Notes under the pieces: model-generated
Databases searched by the model: none
Told to the model about the DNA's origin: nothing
Seen by the model: only the letters and a program-made list of their open reading frames with translations
Part shown: piece after piece, positions 1 through 8,417 of the stretch
How the letters are laid out: each line of letters opens with the position of its first letter
How positions within the stretch are numbered: the first letter of the stretch is position 1
Origin: Microbacteriaceae bacterium
GTDB taxonomy: Bacteria > Actinomycetota > Actinomycetes > Actinomycetales > Microbacteriaceae
Reading direction: 5' to 3'
Assembly: GCA_019638805.1 (NCBI GenBank)
Contig: JAHBTA010000001.1
Span: forward strand, 372,001 to 436,000
DNA length: 64,000 nucleotides
Program-made: the position numbers and the translations under genes

Positions 1-969
1 CTGCACGTAGCTGTTCGCTCCGCCGGGAACGTACTCGCGGAAGAACCGCGCGATCTCGAGGACCTGAAGGCTCACCTCGATCGCGGCCCGTCCCGACCAC
101 CCGCTGTCCAGGGCGTCGCCCTGGACTCTCGAGAGGTTGACTATGGCCTCTCCGCGGCGGTGCCAGCCGGCGAGCTGGAGCTCGTCGCGATTCAGCGCGA
201 GGCGGCCGTCCGCCCTGGCCTGCGCCAGGAGGGCGCCGAAACCCCACAGGTGAAGCACGTCGTCGAGCGGCTCGCTGATCGAGCTGCCCTCGCGGAAGTC
301 CTCCGGATGCGACCGGAAGTAGCGGAGGAGCTCGTCGAAGTCGAGCGACCCGACCTTGAACAGCAGCGAGCTGGGCTGACGAGCGTCCGCCCAGTCGGTT
401 TGAAACGCCGCGCCCGCCTTGAACGCCACGTCGGCGTCCCCCGACGCGTCGATCACGACGGCGGGGCGAACCGCATGACGGCCGCCCTTGCCCTCGAGCA
501 CGACGTGGCTGATGACGGGGAGCGGGCCGGAACGGTCGAGGACGACGTCGACCACCATGGTGTTGAGCTGCACCCGCACGCCGGCCTCGCCGAGGAAGAC
601 CGCTTCGCACAGCCCGAGCTCGGCATGGTTGTAGGGCAGCCTGGTGACCGAGTACCCGGTCTGGTCCACGGTGTGCCCGGGAGACGAGCCGTAGTCGAGG
701 AGCATCTCGATGAGGCGTCCCACAAAACCCCTCACGATGAGGTTGCCCGCGGCGTCGTGGTAGCCGGCGCTGCCCTCGAGGAACTGCGCCACGAGAGTGC
801 CGCCGACCATGCCGCTCGCATCCACGAGCATCGTGCTGCGACCGGCTTCCGCGGCCGCCACGGCGGCCGCGATCCCCGCCGACCCGGCGCCGACGACCAA
901 GACGTCGACGTCGGCCTGGACCGGGATCGCTCGCCGCTGCTCCTCGAGCATCTCCGATTCGTTGACCAT
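1..969 (-). CDS. FAD-dependent oxidoreductase (3' end off window)
   Basis: This is a flavoprotein oxidoreductase of the FAD-dependent type with an N-terminal Rossmann fold. The dinucleotide-binding motif VVGAGSAGIAA lies at about residues 23-33, and an internal ATFD-like segment VVIDASGDADV sits near residue 160. The 323 visible residues run in frame to the left edge, where a typical VPGGANSYV segment is seen, so the C-terminus is missing. The ATG is chosen over an in-frame GTG three codons earlier because a GAAGGAG box lies 8 bases before it. It is the last visible gene of the leftward catabolic locus but has its own 190-bp leader with inverted operator-like repeats. The substrate cannot be told from sequence; oxidation of a sugar-derived hydroxy compound is an inference. 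Confidence 0.8.
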   Translation of the reverse strand, partial: MVNESEMLEEQRRAIPVQADVDVLVVGAGSAGIAAAVAAAEAGRSTMLVDASGMVGGTLVAQFLEGSAGYHDAAGNLIVRGFVGRLIEMLLDYGSSPGHTVDQTGYSVTRLPYNHAELGLCEAVFLGEAGVRVQLNTMVVDVVLDRSGPLPVISHVVLEGKGGRHAVRPAVVIDASGDADVAFKAGAAFQTDWADARQPSSLLFKVGSLDFDELLRYFRSHPEDFREGSSISEPLDDVLHLWGFGALLAQARADGRLALNRDELQLAGWHRRGEAIVNLSRVQGDALDSGWSGRAAIEVSLQVLEIARFFREYVPGGANSYVQ

Positions 970-992
970 GCCATCCACTCCTTCGGGGGGCT

Positions 993-1031
993 TGCTAAAG
1001 CGCCACAGCACGCAGGTTATCCGCTTTAGCA
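993..1031. promoter_or_regulatory. Inverted LacI-like half-sites upstream of the FAD oxidoreductase
   Basis: TGCTAAAGCG at 993-1002 and its exact reverse complement CGCTTTAGCA at 1022-1031 form a perfect 10-bp inverted repeat with a 19-bp spacer, just upstream of the FAD oxidoreductase start. The half-site matches TGCCAAAGCG in the 11957-11974 palindrome of the same locus, so both may be read by one LacI-family regulator. This is inferred from sequence likeness only. Confidence 0.55.
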
Positions 1032-1157
1032 CTCGCGAGTCAAGCACCGGACCCGTCGCCCGGATTCGGCAGGCCGCGGGGTCCACGAAGCGCAGACGTG
1101 GGGTGCCGGATACCCCTAGCCCAGACTGGGGCGCGTGGACCTCGCCCCCGGCCTGGA

Positions 1158-2174
1158 TCACGACGCTGTCTGGCTACCCTCGTGCCAGTGTGCGGCGGCC
1201 CGGGCCCCCGCCTCGCGGAGCCAGCGCGCCGGGTCGGCCATCGCGGCCTCGACCGATCCGGCCAGATCCGTGAGGCTCGCGCTCCAAGCGATGCCGTCGA
1301 GCGAGCCGGCGATGGAGCCGGCGACGACCCCGACGGGCGTGTCCTGTGCCAGTTCCAGCACGGCGCCCACCACCTTGCCCGTCCGCGAGGACGCGTCGAA
1401 GCGCCCCTCGCCGGTGAGCGCCAGGTCCGCGCGTCGGACTGCGTCGCCGAGGCCCGTCAACGTGGCGATATATTCCGAGCCCGGCTCCAGGCGTGCTCCC
1501 CAGCACGCGAGGCCGTAGCCGACACCGCCGGCGGCCCCCGCACCGGGAGCGTGCGGGTCGCCGCCCAACTGACGCGCGACCTTCTCGAGCCGCTCCTCGA
1601 GCACCGCGATCTCGCGCGCCGAGGCTCCCTTCTGGGGTCCGAACACGGCCGCCGCTCCGTCCGGGCCCAGGAGAGGGGCCCGAACGTCCGTGAGGACGAC
1701 GGCCCCGTCGACCGGCGGACGCCGGTGACCGATCGCCTCCAGCATCGGAACGCCGGCATCGGTGCTGGCCGACCCGCCGATCCCGAGCACCAGTCGCGGG
1801 GCACCGGCGTCGAGGACCGCCGCGATCACCTCGCCGAACCCGCGGCTCGTCGCGCCGAGCGCATCGAGCTCGGGCATGAGCGGGAGACCGGACATCTGGG
1901 CGAGCTCGATCACCGCGGTCCCGTCCGGCAGCTCGAGCCACTCGCCCGGAGTCGGCCTGCCGTCGGGTCCCGTGACGTCGCCGACCGTGCGGCGGACGCT
2001 GCCGGGGACCGCGCGCTCGACCGCGTCGACCGTCCCCTCTCCCCCGTCGGCCTGCGGCAGGAGGTGCAAGGTGTCGCCCTCGTAACGAGATCGCCATCCG
2101 TCCGCGATCGCCTGAACAACGTCGGCGGCACCCAAGGTGCCCTTGAACGAGTCCGCGGCGATGACGGCATCCAT
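1158..2174 (-). CDS. glxK: Glycerate kinase
   Basis: The 338-residue protein belongs to the glycerate kinase family (GlxK/GarK, PF02595), which phosphorylates D-glycerate. The N-terminus carries the family signature AADSFKGTLGA followed by QADGGEGTVDA, and the middle holds GIGGSASTDAG, the usual Gly-rich substrate and nucleotide region. It is somewhat shorter than the usual 370-380 residues, but start and end look intact. A weak Shine-Dalgarno sequence precedes the ATG. It lies in the leftward sugar operon between a decayed GH32 gene and an FAD oxidoreductase. A glycerate kinase fits a pathway that yields glycerate from a cleaved or oxidised sugar acid; the exact source is not evident. Confidence 0.9.
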   Translation of the reverse strand: MDAVIAADSFKGTLGAADVVQAIADGWRSRYEGDTLHLLPQADGGEGTVDAVERAVPGSVRRTVGDVTGPDGRPTPGEWLELPDGTAVIELAQMSGLPLMPELDALGATSRGFGEVIAAVLDAGAPRLVLGIGGSASTDAGVPMLEAIGHRRPPVDGAVVLTDVRAPLLGPDGAAAVFGPQKGASAREIAVLEERLEKVARQLGGDPHAPGAGAAGGVGYGLACWGARLEPGSEYIATLTGLGDAVRRADLALTGEGRFDASSRTGKVVGAVLELAQDTPVGVVAGSIAGSLDGIAWSASLTDLAGSVEAAMADPARWLREAGARAAAHWHEGSQTAS

Positions 2175-2183
2175 GCTTCGACG

Positions 2184-3165
2184 CTACTGGAACCTGTCGA
2201 GACGGCTCGCAGACCCCGGCTTTGCGCCGTCCGGCCGACCGGCCAGCGGCCACGCCTGCAATCTCCTCACGACGATGCCTCCGCCCACGGCAGTCAGCGC
2301 CAGGCGCGTGGGGAGCCGCGGCATATAGACGGCCGCGCTCATCGCCGTGTCAAACCGGCCGGCAAAGAGCTCGATGCTCGTCGAGTCGAGCACGACCGTC
2401 AGGTCGAGAAGCCCGCCGGGCTGGAGCTCCACGCGAGCGGTGGCGACCCCTCGCTCCACCCGTCGGCACCGTTCCGGTCCAGGGAAAGCACCTCGTCGTT
2501 CGGCCGATACGTCAACGAGATGGCATGTCGGCCGTCGTCCGCAAGAAGGCCCAGATCGACTCTCGCCAGTGAGTGAGGGATCTCCAGCTGGACCGCGAGT
2601 TCAACCGGCCCGGCCTCGGACTGGAGCGGAAGCTCATGTGTCCCCTCGTCGAGCACCGCATGAATGGGCTCCTCCTCGGCGCCTCGCAAGCGGTGCGTTT
2701 CGCGGACCGGAGCGAAGGTCAGCCGCTCGCCATCCCGGAGTCGTACTTCCTGCGGCAGCGACAGGCTGCCGCACCACGTCGTGATCCACGGTGGACCGAA
2801 GTCCGTGAATCCGGGCATCCAGTGCCAGGAGTTCATCCAGGCGATCAGCAGTCGCCGCCCGTCCGCGGAGACATAGGTCTGCGGCGCGTAGAAGTCGATG
2901 CCCTGATCGACCTGGCCGTGAGAGCGCCAGGTGAACCGGCACTCGGCGAAGTCCATCTCTCCGACGAGATAGATGGTCGTGACCGCTCCCGTCCCCATCG
3001 GCGAGAACATCAGCACCCACGTGTCGTCGACGGGGAACAGGTCGGGACATTCCCACATCGACCCCATGTCGTCGGTGCCCGAAGCCAGGACGCCGAGGTA
3101 CGTCCAGTGCGTCAACTCCTCGGCCGAATACAGCAGCGCGCACCCACGGCCGTCGATGCTCGAGC
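2184..3165 (-). pseudogene. GH32 beta-fructosidase remnant, N-terminally truncated and frameshifted
   Basis: The reading frame shows the middle and C-terminal parts of a glycoside hydrolase family 32 enzyme (sucrose/fructan hydrolase type). The acid/base motif is present in MWECPDLFPVDD, as are the downstream FYAPQTY and RRLLIAWMNSW blocks. The N-terminal WMNDPNG nucleophile region and the RDP motif are gone: homology starts abruptly at IDGRGCALLYS near 3157, where LacI-like sequence on the other strand begins. A second lesion is a one-base frame change near 2450-2462, after which the beta-sandwich tail (DLTVVLDSTSIELF) continues in another frame to the stop at 2184. Neither piece could make an active hydrolase. 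With the adjacent PfkB kinase, this looks like a decayed sucrose or fructan locus. Confidence 0.85.
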
Positions 3166-3451
3166 CGACTGGCCGGACGCGATCTTCGGCGCCAACGATC
3201 TCGTCGCCCTGGGTGCTCTTCAGGCGTGTCTGGGGGCTGGGATCCGCGTTCCGGAGGATCTCGCCATCATGGGATACGACGACATCGGCTTCGCCGCGCA
3301 AGCGGCGGTTCCCCTGACGACGGTCCGGCAGCCGGCCTACGAACTGGGTCGCGTCGCCGCGGAGATCCTACTCGCCGACGCGGGAGCCGGGCCCGACGTG
3401 GCGCGACACGTGACGTTCACGCCCGAGCTGATCGTCCGCGCCTCGGCGTGA
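3158..3451 (+). pseudogene. LacI-family regulator remnant (C-terminal fragment)
   Basis: About 95 codons in one frame match the C-terminal end of a LacI/GalR regulator: AIFGANDLVALGALQA, then the MGYDDIGFA block and LTTVRQPAYELGRVAAEIL. The helix-turn-helix and most of the ligand-binding domain are absent. The fragment begins where the oppositely oriented GH32 remnant ends (about 3158-3170), so one deletion removed both 5' ends and the divergent promoter between them. The open frame continues artificially upstream through antisense GH32 sequence. It is not expected to be functional. Confidence 0.85.
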
Positions 3452-3487
3452 ACCCAGCCCCGCGGTGGAGCATCGAGCCGCCGCGGT

Positions 3488-4402
3488 TCATCGCTCTTCG
3501 GAGGCGCGACGTGCGAGCTCGCGCTCGACCTCCTCGCGGGTCGGCAGGTCGGCGCCCGCTCTGCTCACCGTGATGGCCGCGGCGGCCGCCGCGCGTCGCC
3601 CCGCGGTCGTGAGAGCCTCGGCGTCGGACCCGAGTCGTGCGTCCGCGACGGTCGCCACCAGGGCCGCCATGAAGGTGTCGCCCGCACCGACACTGTCCTC
3701 GACCCGCTCGACGGGGTGAGCGACGCGTACGCGCGCGGCCTCCGACGCGATCAGCGCGCCGTCGCCGCCGAGGGTCACCGCGACGACGCGAGAGCCCGTC
3801 GCGAGGAAGTGATCGAGGATGTCGTCGAGGCCCGCGTCCGGATACAGCCACTCGGCGTCCTCACGGCTCAGCTTGATCAGGTCGCTCGCCGACGCGATCT
3901 CCCCGGTGGTGCGGATCGCGGCCTCCCGGTCGCCGATGAGCGAGGGCCTGATGTTCGGGTCGAAGGTCAGGCGCACGCGGTCGCCCCACGCTCGGAGCGC
4001 GTCGCGGACGCTCGAGGCGCCGGGTTCGACGAAGCACCCGACGGAGCCGACGTGGACGACGTGCGCGTCGCCGAGCTCGAGAGGCTCCCCGATGCGCCAC
4101 TCGATGTCGAACTCGTACCGCGCGTCGCCCTCCCGCGAGATGCGGGCCACGGCGCTCGACGTCCGGTCGAGCACGAACGACTCCGCCTCGACCTCGACCC
4201 CGGACGCGGCCAGGTGGTCGTGGATCCGCCTCCCGCGCTCGTCTCGCGCGAGGGCCGTCCGCAACCGCACGGGCAGGCCCAGCCGGCCGAGCCCGAGCGC
4301 GACGTTGGCGGGAGAGCCGCCCACGTGCTCTTCCGGCGCACGGCCTTCGCGTTCGACGACGTCGATCAGCGCTTCGCCGACGACGAGCACCCGATCAGCC
4401 AC
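3488..4402 (-). CDS. PfkB-family sugar kinase (fructokinase-like)
   Basis: The 304-residue protein is a ribokinase/PfkB-family carbohydrate kinase. The substrate-binding GGSPANVALGLGRLG block is near residue 30 and the C-terminal catalytic signature EDSVGAGDTFMAALV contains the aspartate base. The GTG start is preferred over an upstream ATG because it aligns with the usual family N-terminus (VLVVGEALID) and overlaps the stop of the preceding LacI-like gene by 8 bases, as expected for translational coupling. Its closeness to a GH32 remnant suggests it began as a fructokinase of a sucrose locus; it may now phosphorylate another sugar of the operon. Confidence 0.85.
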   Translation of the reverse strand: MADRVLVVGEALIDVVEREGRAPEEHVGGSPANVALGLGRLGLPVRLRTALARDERGRRIHDHLAASGVEVEAESFVLDRTSSAVARISREGDARYEFDIEWRIGEPLELGDAHVVHVGSVGCFVEPGASSVRDALRAWGDRVRLTFDPNIRPSLIGDREAAIRTTGEIASASDLIKLSREDAEWLYPDAGLDDILDHFLATGSRVVAVTLGGDGALIASEAARVRVAHPVERVEDSVGAGDTFMAALVATVADARLGSDAEALTTAGRRAAAAAAITVSRAGADLPTREEVERELARRASEER

Positions 4403-5069
4403 GCCGCACTCCCGCCTGGGTGGCGCCCCGCGGCGCATAGGACGCGCGCAGGACGGTCCGCTGCGGCGTGGCCAGCGGATCGGCGACCCGGCGGATGATC
4501 GCCTCGCCGGCGAGCCGACCCATCTCGCCGATCGGCTCCTCCAACCAGTGCGCGTCGTCCAGGGGGTAGGCGCCGTAGCCGGGGTCCCGATAGCCGAGGA
4601 TCTCGACGTTCCGGTGCGAGAGCGTGCCGGCGTGGAACGCCGCGAGCAGCTGGCTCGTCAGGACGTTGTTGCTCGCCACGATCGCCGTACATCCTGCGTC
4701 CATGAGGCTCTCGGCGCACGGCTGCACGGGGTCGCTCATGGACTCAAGGTAGCGGACGAGCGTCGGGTCGAGAGCCACCGAGTGCTTCGTCAACGCCGTC
4801 CGGTAGGCCCGGACGCGTTCGGCCGTCATGCTGAGATGGCGCACGCTCGCCATGAAGCCGATCCGGGTGTGCCCGTGGGCGATCAGCGCGGACACCCCTT
4901 CGGCGATGGCATCGGAGTTGTCGGTGGTGACGACGTCGACCGGGGCGTGGGCGAGGCCGCGGTCGATGAGCACGACGGGGAAGTGCCGAATCGAGAGCGC
5001 GATAAGCCGCGCTCCGACATCGACCCAGGGGGCCGGGATTCGACGCCGCCGCGCGACGCCGTCGCTCAC
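4395..5069 (-). pseudogene. LacI-type ligand-binding domain lacking DNA-binding region
   Basis: The frame encodes about 224 residues of a LacI/periplasmic-binding-protein-like sensor domain: FPVVLIDRGL, then VTTDNSDAIAEGVSALIAHGHTRIGFM and IVASNNVLTSQLLAAF. A full regulator is about 330-350 residues; here the helix-turn-helix and the first part of the N-terminal subdomain are missing. The only available start is a GTG that overlaps the stop of the rpiB-type gene as GTGA, while the isomerase upstream is complete. The simplest reading is a deletion that fused the downstream part of a regulator gene to the operon. The frame is still open, so a free sensor protein cannot be excluded. It differs in sequence from the other LacI fragment at 3158-3451. 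Confidence 0.65.
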
Positions 5070-5536
5070 GAAGGGCGGCGGCGCTCGAAGTCGGTGATCT
5101 CCGCGACCTTGTCGTTCGACGGCGACGCGGGATCGAATCGATAGCCGAGCCACTCCTGCGCGAGGCGGCGCGCGAGCTCGAGACCGATCACCCGCTCCCC
5201 CATCGTCAGCACCTGGCAGTCGTTCGACAGCACCGATCGCTCGCAGCTGTAAGAGTCGGCGACGACGGTCGCCCGGATGCCCGGGACCTTGTTCGCGCTG
5301 ATCGCCATCCCGATCCCGGTTCCGCAGATCAGGATGGCGCGATCCGCGTCGCCCGACGCGACCAGCTGGGCGGCCTCGATCCCGACCTGCGGATACGGCC
5401 GCACCTCGGCATCGAAGACACCCAGGTCGACGACCGACGACACGCGCGGGTCGCCGCGCAGGTCCTCGGCGATGCGATCCTTGTATCGACGGCCCGCCTC
5501 GTCGGCCCCGACGACGATGCGCCACTGCTCGGTCAC
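5066..5536 (-). CDS. RpiB/LacAB-family sugar-phosphate isomerase
   Basis: The 156-residue protein belongs to the RpiB/LacA/LacB family that interconverts aldose and ketose phosphates. The catalytic cysteine lies in ILICGTGIGMAISANK, and the phosphate-binding Arg-rich region and the tail EWLGYRFDPASPS are present. Together with the TIM-like gene of the same operon it matches the EryI/EryH (or DerI/LerI) isomerase pair known from erythritol and threitol catabolism, where the RpiB homologue makes D-erythrose 4-phosphate from D-erythrulose 4-phosphate. That assignment rests on context. The ATG overlaps the stop of the upstream Tm-1-like gene (ATGA). Confidence 0.85.
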   Translation of the reverse strand: MTEQWRIVVGADEAGRRYKDRIAEDLRGDPRVSSVVDLGVFDAEVRPYPQVGIEAAQLVASGDADRAILICGTGIGMAISANKVPGIRATVVADSYSCERSVLSNDCQVLTMGERVIGLELARRLAQEWLGYRFDPASPSNDKVAEITDFERRRPS

Positions 5537-6780
5537 CTGCGGTCCCCCTCTTGCTCGTGCAACGCGATGAATCGGTCGGCGACGGCATCCGCGAATGCCA
5601 CGTCGTTGATGTGGGAGTCGGACGTCGTCACCGTGATCTCGGGGCGGAGCGCGCCGACCAGGCGCTCGATGAAGGCCGCGTCGGACGCGGGATCCGCGAA
5701 CGGTCCCCCCGGCGCGTCGTAGCTGTCGAAGCCTCCGCGCGGGACGAGGACCTCGACGCTCCCGACCGCCGCGTTGAGCCGGGCCGCGACCTCGTCGGCG
5801 ATCCGGAAGAGCTCCTCCGGCGTCGCTCGCACCGCGGTCACCTGGGCGTTGTGCCGCACCAGCGGCCGGGATCCGTCGCGGAGCTGCTCGGGCACCGTGT
5901 CGAAGGCGCCGAAGTTGATCACCTCAACGGCGCCGGGCACCACGACGTGCGGGACGCCGAGTCGGCCCGCCGTACGCAGCCGATCGGGGCCCGCGACGAA
6001 GACGCCGCCGAGCAGGTCGTCGGTGACCTCCTTGATCGTGAGATCGATGACGCCGCTCAGCACGCCCTCGCCGACGAGGCTCTCGAGCGCCCGACCGCCG
6101 GAACCGACGGCATGGAAGACGATCGGGTCGAAACCCGCCCGCTCGAGGCGCTCGACGATGCGCAGGCCCGCCGGAGTCGTGACCCCGAGCATCGTCACGC
6201 CGACCGCGGGGGCGTGCTCGACCGCCGACTCCTCGGAGGTCGCCGCGATCATGCCGGCGAGCGCTCCCGCCGCGTTGCGGAGGATCGGCCGCGAGATGCG
6301 GTTGAGGCCCGCGATGTCGGTCACGGAGTGCAGGATGCACAGGTCGCTCGACTGCACGTACGGGCTCACGTCGCCGGATCCCATGGTCGAGACCAGGAGC
6401 TTGGGCACCCCGAGGGGAAGGGAGCGCATGACCGCGCTCAGCAGCGCGCTGCCGCCAGAGCCGCCCAGACCGAGCACGCCGTCGCAGCGCCCCGCCGCGC
6501 GGAGATCCGCGACGACGGCGATCGCACCCCGGCTCATGACCTCGAGTGCGTGGGCGCGGGTGTCGCTGCCCTCGCGAACGAAGCGGAGGTCGTCGAGCGA
6601 TACGCCTGCGGCGCGCGCGACCTCGGTCGCGCTCACGTCCACGGGGATCGCGGGATCGGCGAGCACGCCGACGTCGATCAGGACGACGTGGAGGGCGGCG
6701 CCTTCGAGCGCCGCGCGCACGAACTCGTACTCACGCCCCTTGGTGTCGAGCGCGCCGATCAGGACCGCGGTGCGCGTCAT
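5533..6780 (-). CDS. Tm-1-like ATP-binding (UPF0261) protein
   Basis: The 415-residue protein is a UPF0261/Tm-1-like family member. The N-terminal signature IGALDTKGREYEFVR belongs to the ATP-binding Tm-1 fold, followed by GVLGLGGSGGSALLSAVMR and a C-terminal half with PRGGFDSYDAPGGPF. Plant homologues form the N-terminal half of Tm-1, whose C-terminal half is the PEP-hydrolase-like TIM barrel. Here the two halves are separate neighbouring genes joined by an ATGA overlap, which supports a joint function. Their bacterial role is unsettled; in this operon a step in sugar-acid or tetrose metabolism is plausible. Confidence 0.85.
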   Translation of the reverse strand: MTRTAVLIGALDTKGREYEFVRAALEGAALHVVLIDVGVLADPAIPVDVSATEVARAAGVSLDDLRFVREGSDTRAHALEVMSRGAIAVVADLRAAGRCDGVLGLGGSGGSALLSAVMRSLPLGVPKLLVSTMGSGDVSPYVQSSDLCILHSVTDIAGLNRISRPILRNAAGALAGMIAATSEESAVEHAPAVGVTMLGVTTPAGLRIVERLERAGFDPIVFHAVGSGGRALESLVGEGVLSGVIDLTIKEVTDDLLGGVFVAGPDRLRTAGRLGVPHVVVPGAVEVINFGAFDTVPEQLRDGSRPLVRHNAQVTAVRATPEELFRIADEVAARLNAAVGSVEVLVPRGGFDSYDAPGGPFADPASDAAFIERLVGALRPEITVTTSDSHINDVAFADAVADRFIALHEQEGDRR

Positions 6781-7613
6781 CGCCCGCGGAGCCGGAGGTC
6801 GCGGAACGAACGGACGGTCTCCTCGATCGCGCGCTCGACGGGAAGCCGTTCGATGCTCGACGCGCCCAAGAAGCCGTCGACGTCGACCCGGTCGTACACC
6901 GCTTGCACGTTCTCGGGCTCATCGAAGGGTCCACCGTGGGCGACGACCCAGATCCCGGGACGCTCGGCGCGGGCGGCGACCGTCATCTCGGCCACCCGGT
7001 CGCACGCTTCGTCGAGCGCGAGCGCGTCCTGCGCGCCGATCATGCCGCCGACGGTGAGCCCCACGTGGGCTCCGATGACATCCGCGCCCGCGCGCGCCAT
7101 CCCCGCCGCCTCGTCGGGCGTGAACGCGTACGCGATCGAGAACACGTCCTGCCGGTCGCACGCGGCGATGAGCTCGACCTCGCGCGGGTATCCGAGGTCG
7201 GTGGCGTTGATGTGGGCTCGGAAAGTGCCGTCGTAGATGCCGGCGGTGGGGACGTTCGTGATCCCCGAGAAGCCCAGTTCGATCAGCTGCCCGATGAGGC
7301 GGATCGGGTCACGATACGGATCCGCCGCGCCGATGCCGGCGATCACCGGGGTGTCGCGCACGACCGGGAGCACGTGGCGAGCGAGGTCGATCGTCATGCC
7401 GTTCGAGTCGCCGTAGGCGAGATAGCCCGAGAGGGAACCGTGGCCGTCCATCCGGAACGGGCCCGTGTTGTACGCCATGAGCGCGTCGATCCCGGCGCGG
7501 TCGGCGGCCTTCGCGATCAGCCCGACACCCGCTCCGCCGATCACGAGCGGCTCGCGCGCCGCCACGCGAGCGGCGAAGCGTTCCCGAATCTGCTGTCGAG
7601 ACATTCCGGTCAT
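6777..7613 (-). CDS. Phosphoenolpyruvate hydrolase-like TIM-barrel protein
   Basis: The 278-residue protein matches the PEP-hydrolase-like family (PF09370). Its conserved pieces are AYNTGPFRMDGHGSLSGYLA, PVIAGIGAADPYRD, GFSGITNVPTAGIYDG and the VGLTVGGMIG loop near the C-terminus. The fold is an isocitrate-lyase-like TIM barrel. An AAGGAG box 9 bases before the ATG supports the start. The gene is coupled to the Tm-1-like gene downstream and follows the TIM-like isomerase, and Tm-1-like and PEP-hydrolase-like genes commonly travel as a pair. The true substrate is unknown; C-C bond cleavage or hydrolysis on a small keto-acid or sugar phosphate is an inference. Confidence 0.8.
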   Translation of the reverse strand: MTGMSRQQIRERFAARVAAREPLVIGGAGVGLIAKAADRAGIDALMAYNTGPFRMDGHGSLSGYLAYGDSNGMTIDLARHVLPVVRDTPVIAGIGAADPYRDPIRLIGQLIELGFSGITNVPTAGIYDGTFRAHINATDLGYPREVELIAACDRQDVFSIAYAFTPDEAAGMARAGADVIGAHVGLTVGGMIGAQDALALDEACDRVAEMTVAARAERPGIWVVAHGGPFDEPENVQAVYDRVDVDGFLGASSIERLPVERAIEETVRSFRDLRLRGR

Positions 7614-7619
7614 GAGCTG

Positions 7620-8414
7620 TCACTCCTTGACGGCCGCGAGGGCCGAGTCGATGATCTGGTCGAGCTGGATGAAGACGTCCACGTCGAGCGCGGCCCGGCC
7701 GACGAAGAGCCCGTCCACGTCGACCAGTGCGACGAGCTCCGCGGTGTTCTCCGGGCGGACGCCGCCGCCGTAGAGCACGGGCAGGCGCTCCCCCGCGGCG
7801 CCGAGGTCCTGCGCGGTGTGCCGGATCACGCGGTGCGCCTCGGCCACCTGGTCGGGGGTCGCCGGAGTTCCGTCGACTCCGATCGACCACGCCGGCTCGT
7901 ACGCCACCACAACGCGGTCCCACCCGTCGTCCGCGAGGCCGTGCAGGGCGACCCGCAGTTGCCGGTCGACCGTCGACGCGGCCGCGCCGACCCGGCGCTC
8001 GTGCCCGAGCTCGCCGACGCACAGCAGGGGCCGCAGCCCGGAGTCGAGCGCGCGGCGCACCTTCGCCCGCACGAGCTCGTCGTGCTCGTGGTGGTCCCGT
8101 CGGCGCTCCTGATGACCGATCTCCACGAGCGTCGCTCCGGCGTCGACGAGCATCCGGGCCGAGACGTCACCGGTATGCGCCCCGTCCGGTTCGGGATGCA
8201 CATCCTGCGCCCCGACGAGCACGCCGGAGCCGGCCAGGACCTGGGCCACGCGGGCGATCGCCGTGAACGGAGGGACGACGAAGAGCTGCGTCGTCGACGA
8301 CCGGGTGGCGGCGTACGCCGCCAGGCTCCGAGAGTACGCCTCCGCTTCCCCGAGCGTCTTGTTCATCTTCCACGACGTCCCCAGCCACGGGGCCGAGCGA
8401 GCGCCCGCGATCAT
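7620..8414 (-). CDS. Triosephosphate isomerase-like enzyme (tetrulose-phosphate isomerase candidate)
   Basis: The 264-residue protein is a triosephosphate isomerase homologue. It begins GTSWKMNKT where glycolytic TIM has GNWKMN, so the lysine is kept while the active-site Asn is replaced by Ser. The catalytic His is in VEIGHQERR (normally GHSERR) and the catalytic Glu in VAYEPAWSIGV. These changes are typical of the EryH/LerI class that isomerises L-erythrulose 1-phosphate to D-erythrulose 4-phosphate. An RpiB-type partner two genes downstream strengthens that view. Start ATG 8414 lies three bases after the preceding dehydrogenase stop. Residual triose-phosphate activity is possible. Confidence 0.8.
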   Translation of the reverse strand: MIAGARSAPWLGTSWKMNKTLGEAEAYSRSLAAYAATRSSTTQLFVVPPFTAIARVAQVLAGSGVLVGAQDVHPEPDGAHTGDVSARMLVDAGATLVEIGHQERRRDHHEHDELVRAKVRRALDSGLRPLLCVGELGHERRVGAAASTVDRQLRVALHGLADDGWDRVVVAYEPAWSIGVDGTPATPDQVAEAHRVIRHTAQDLGAAGERLPVLYGGGVRPENTAELVALVDVDGLFVGRAALDVDVFIQLDQIIDSALAAVKE

Positions 8415-8417
8415 CGG

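Noticed and set aside
1098-2576. 492-codon plus-strand open frame across the glycerate kinase gene
   Set aside because: It is antisense to a clear enzyme, has Arg/Pro-rich composition without domains and is a high-GC shadow.
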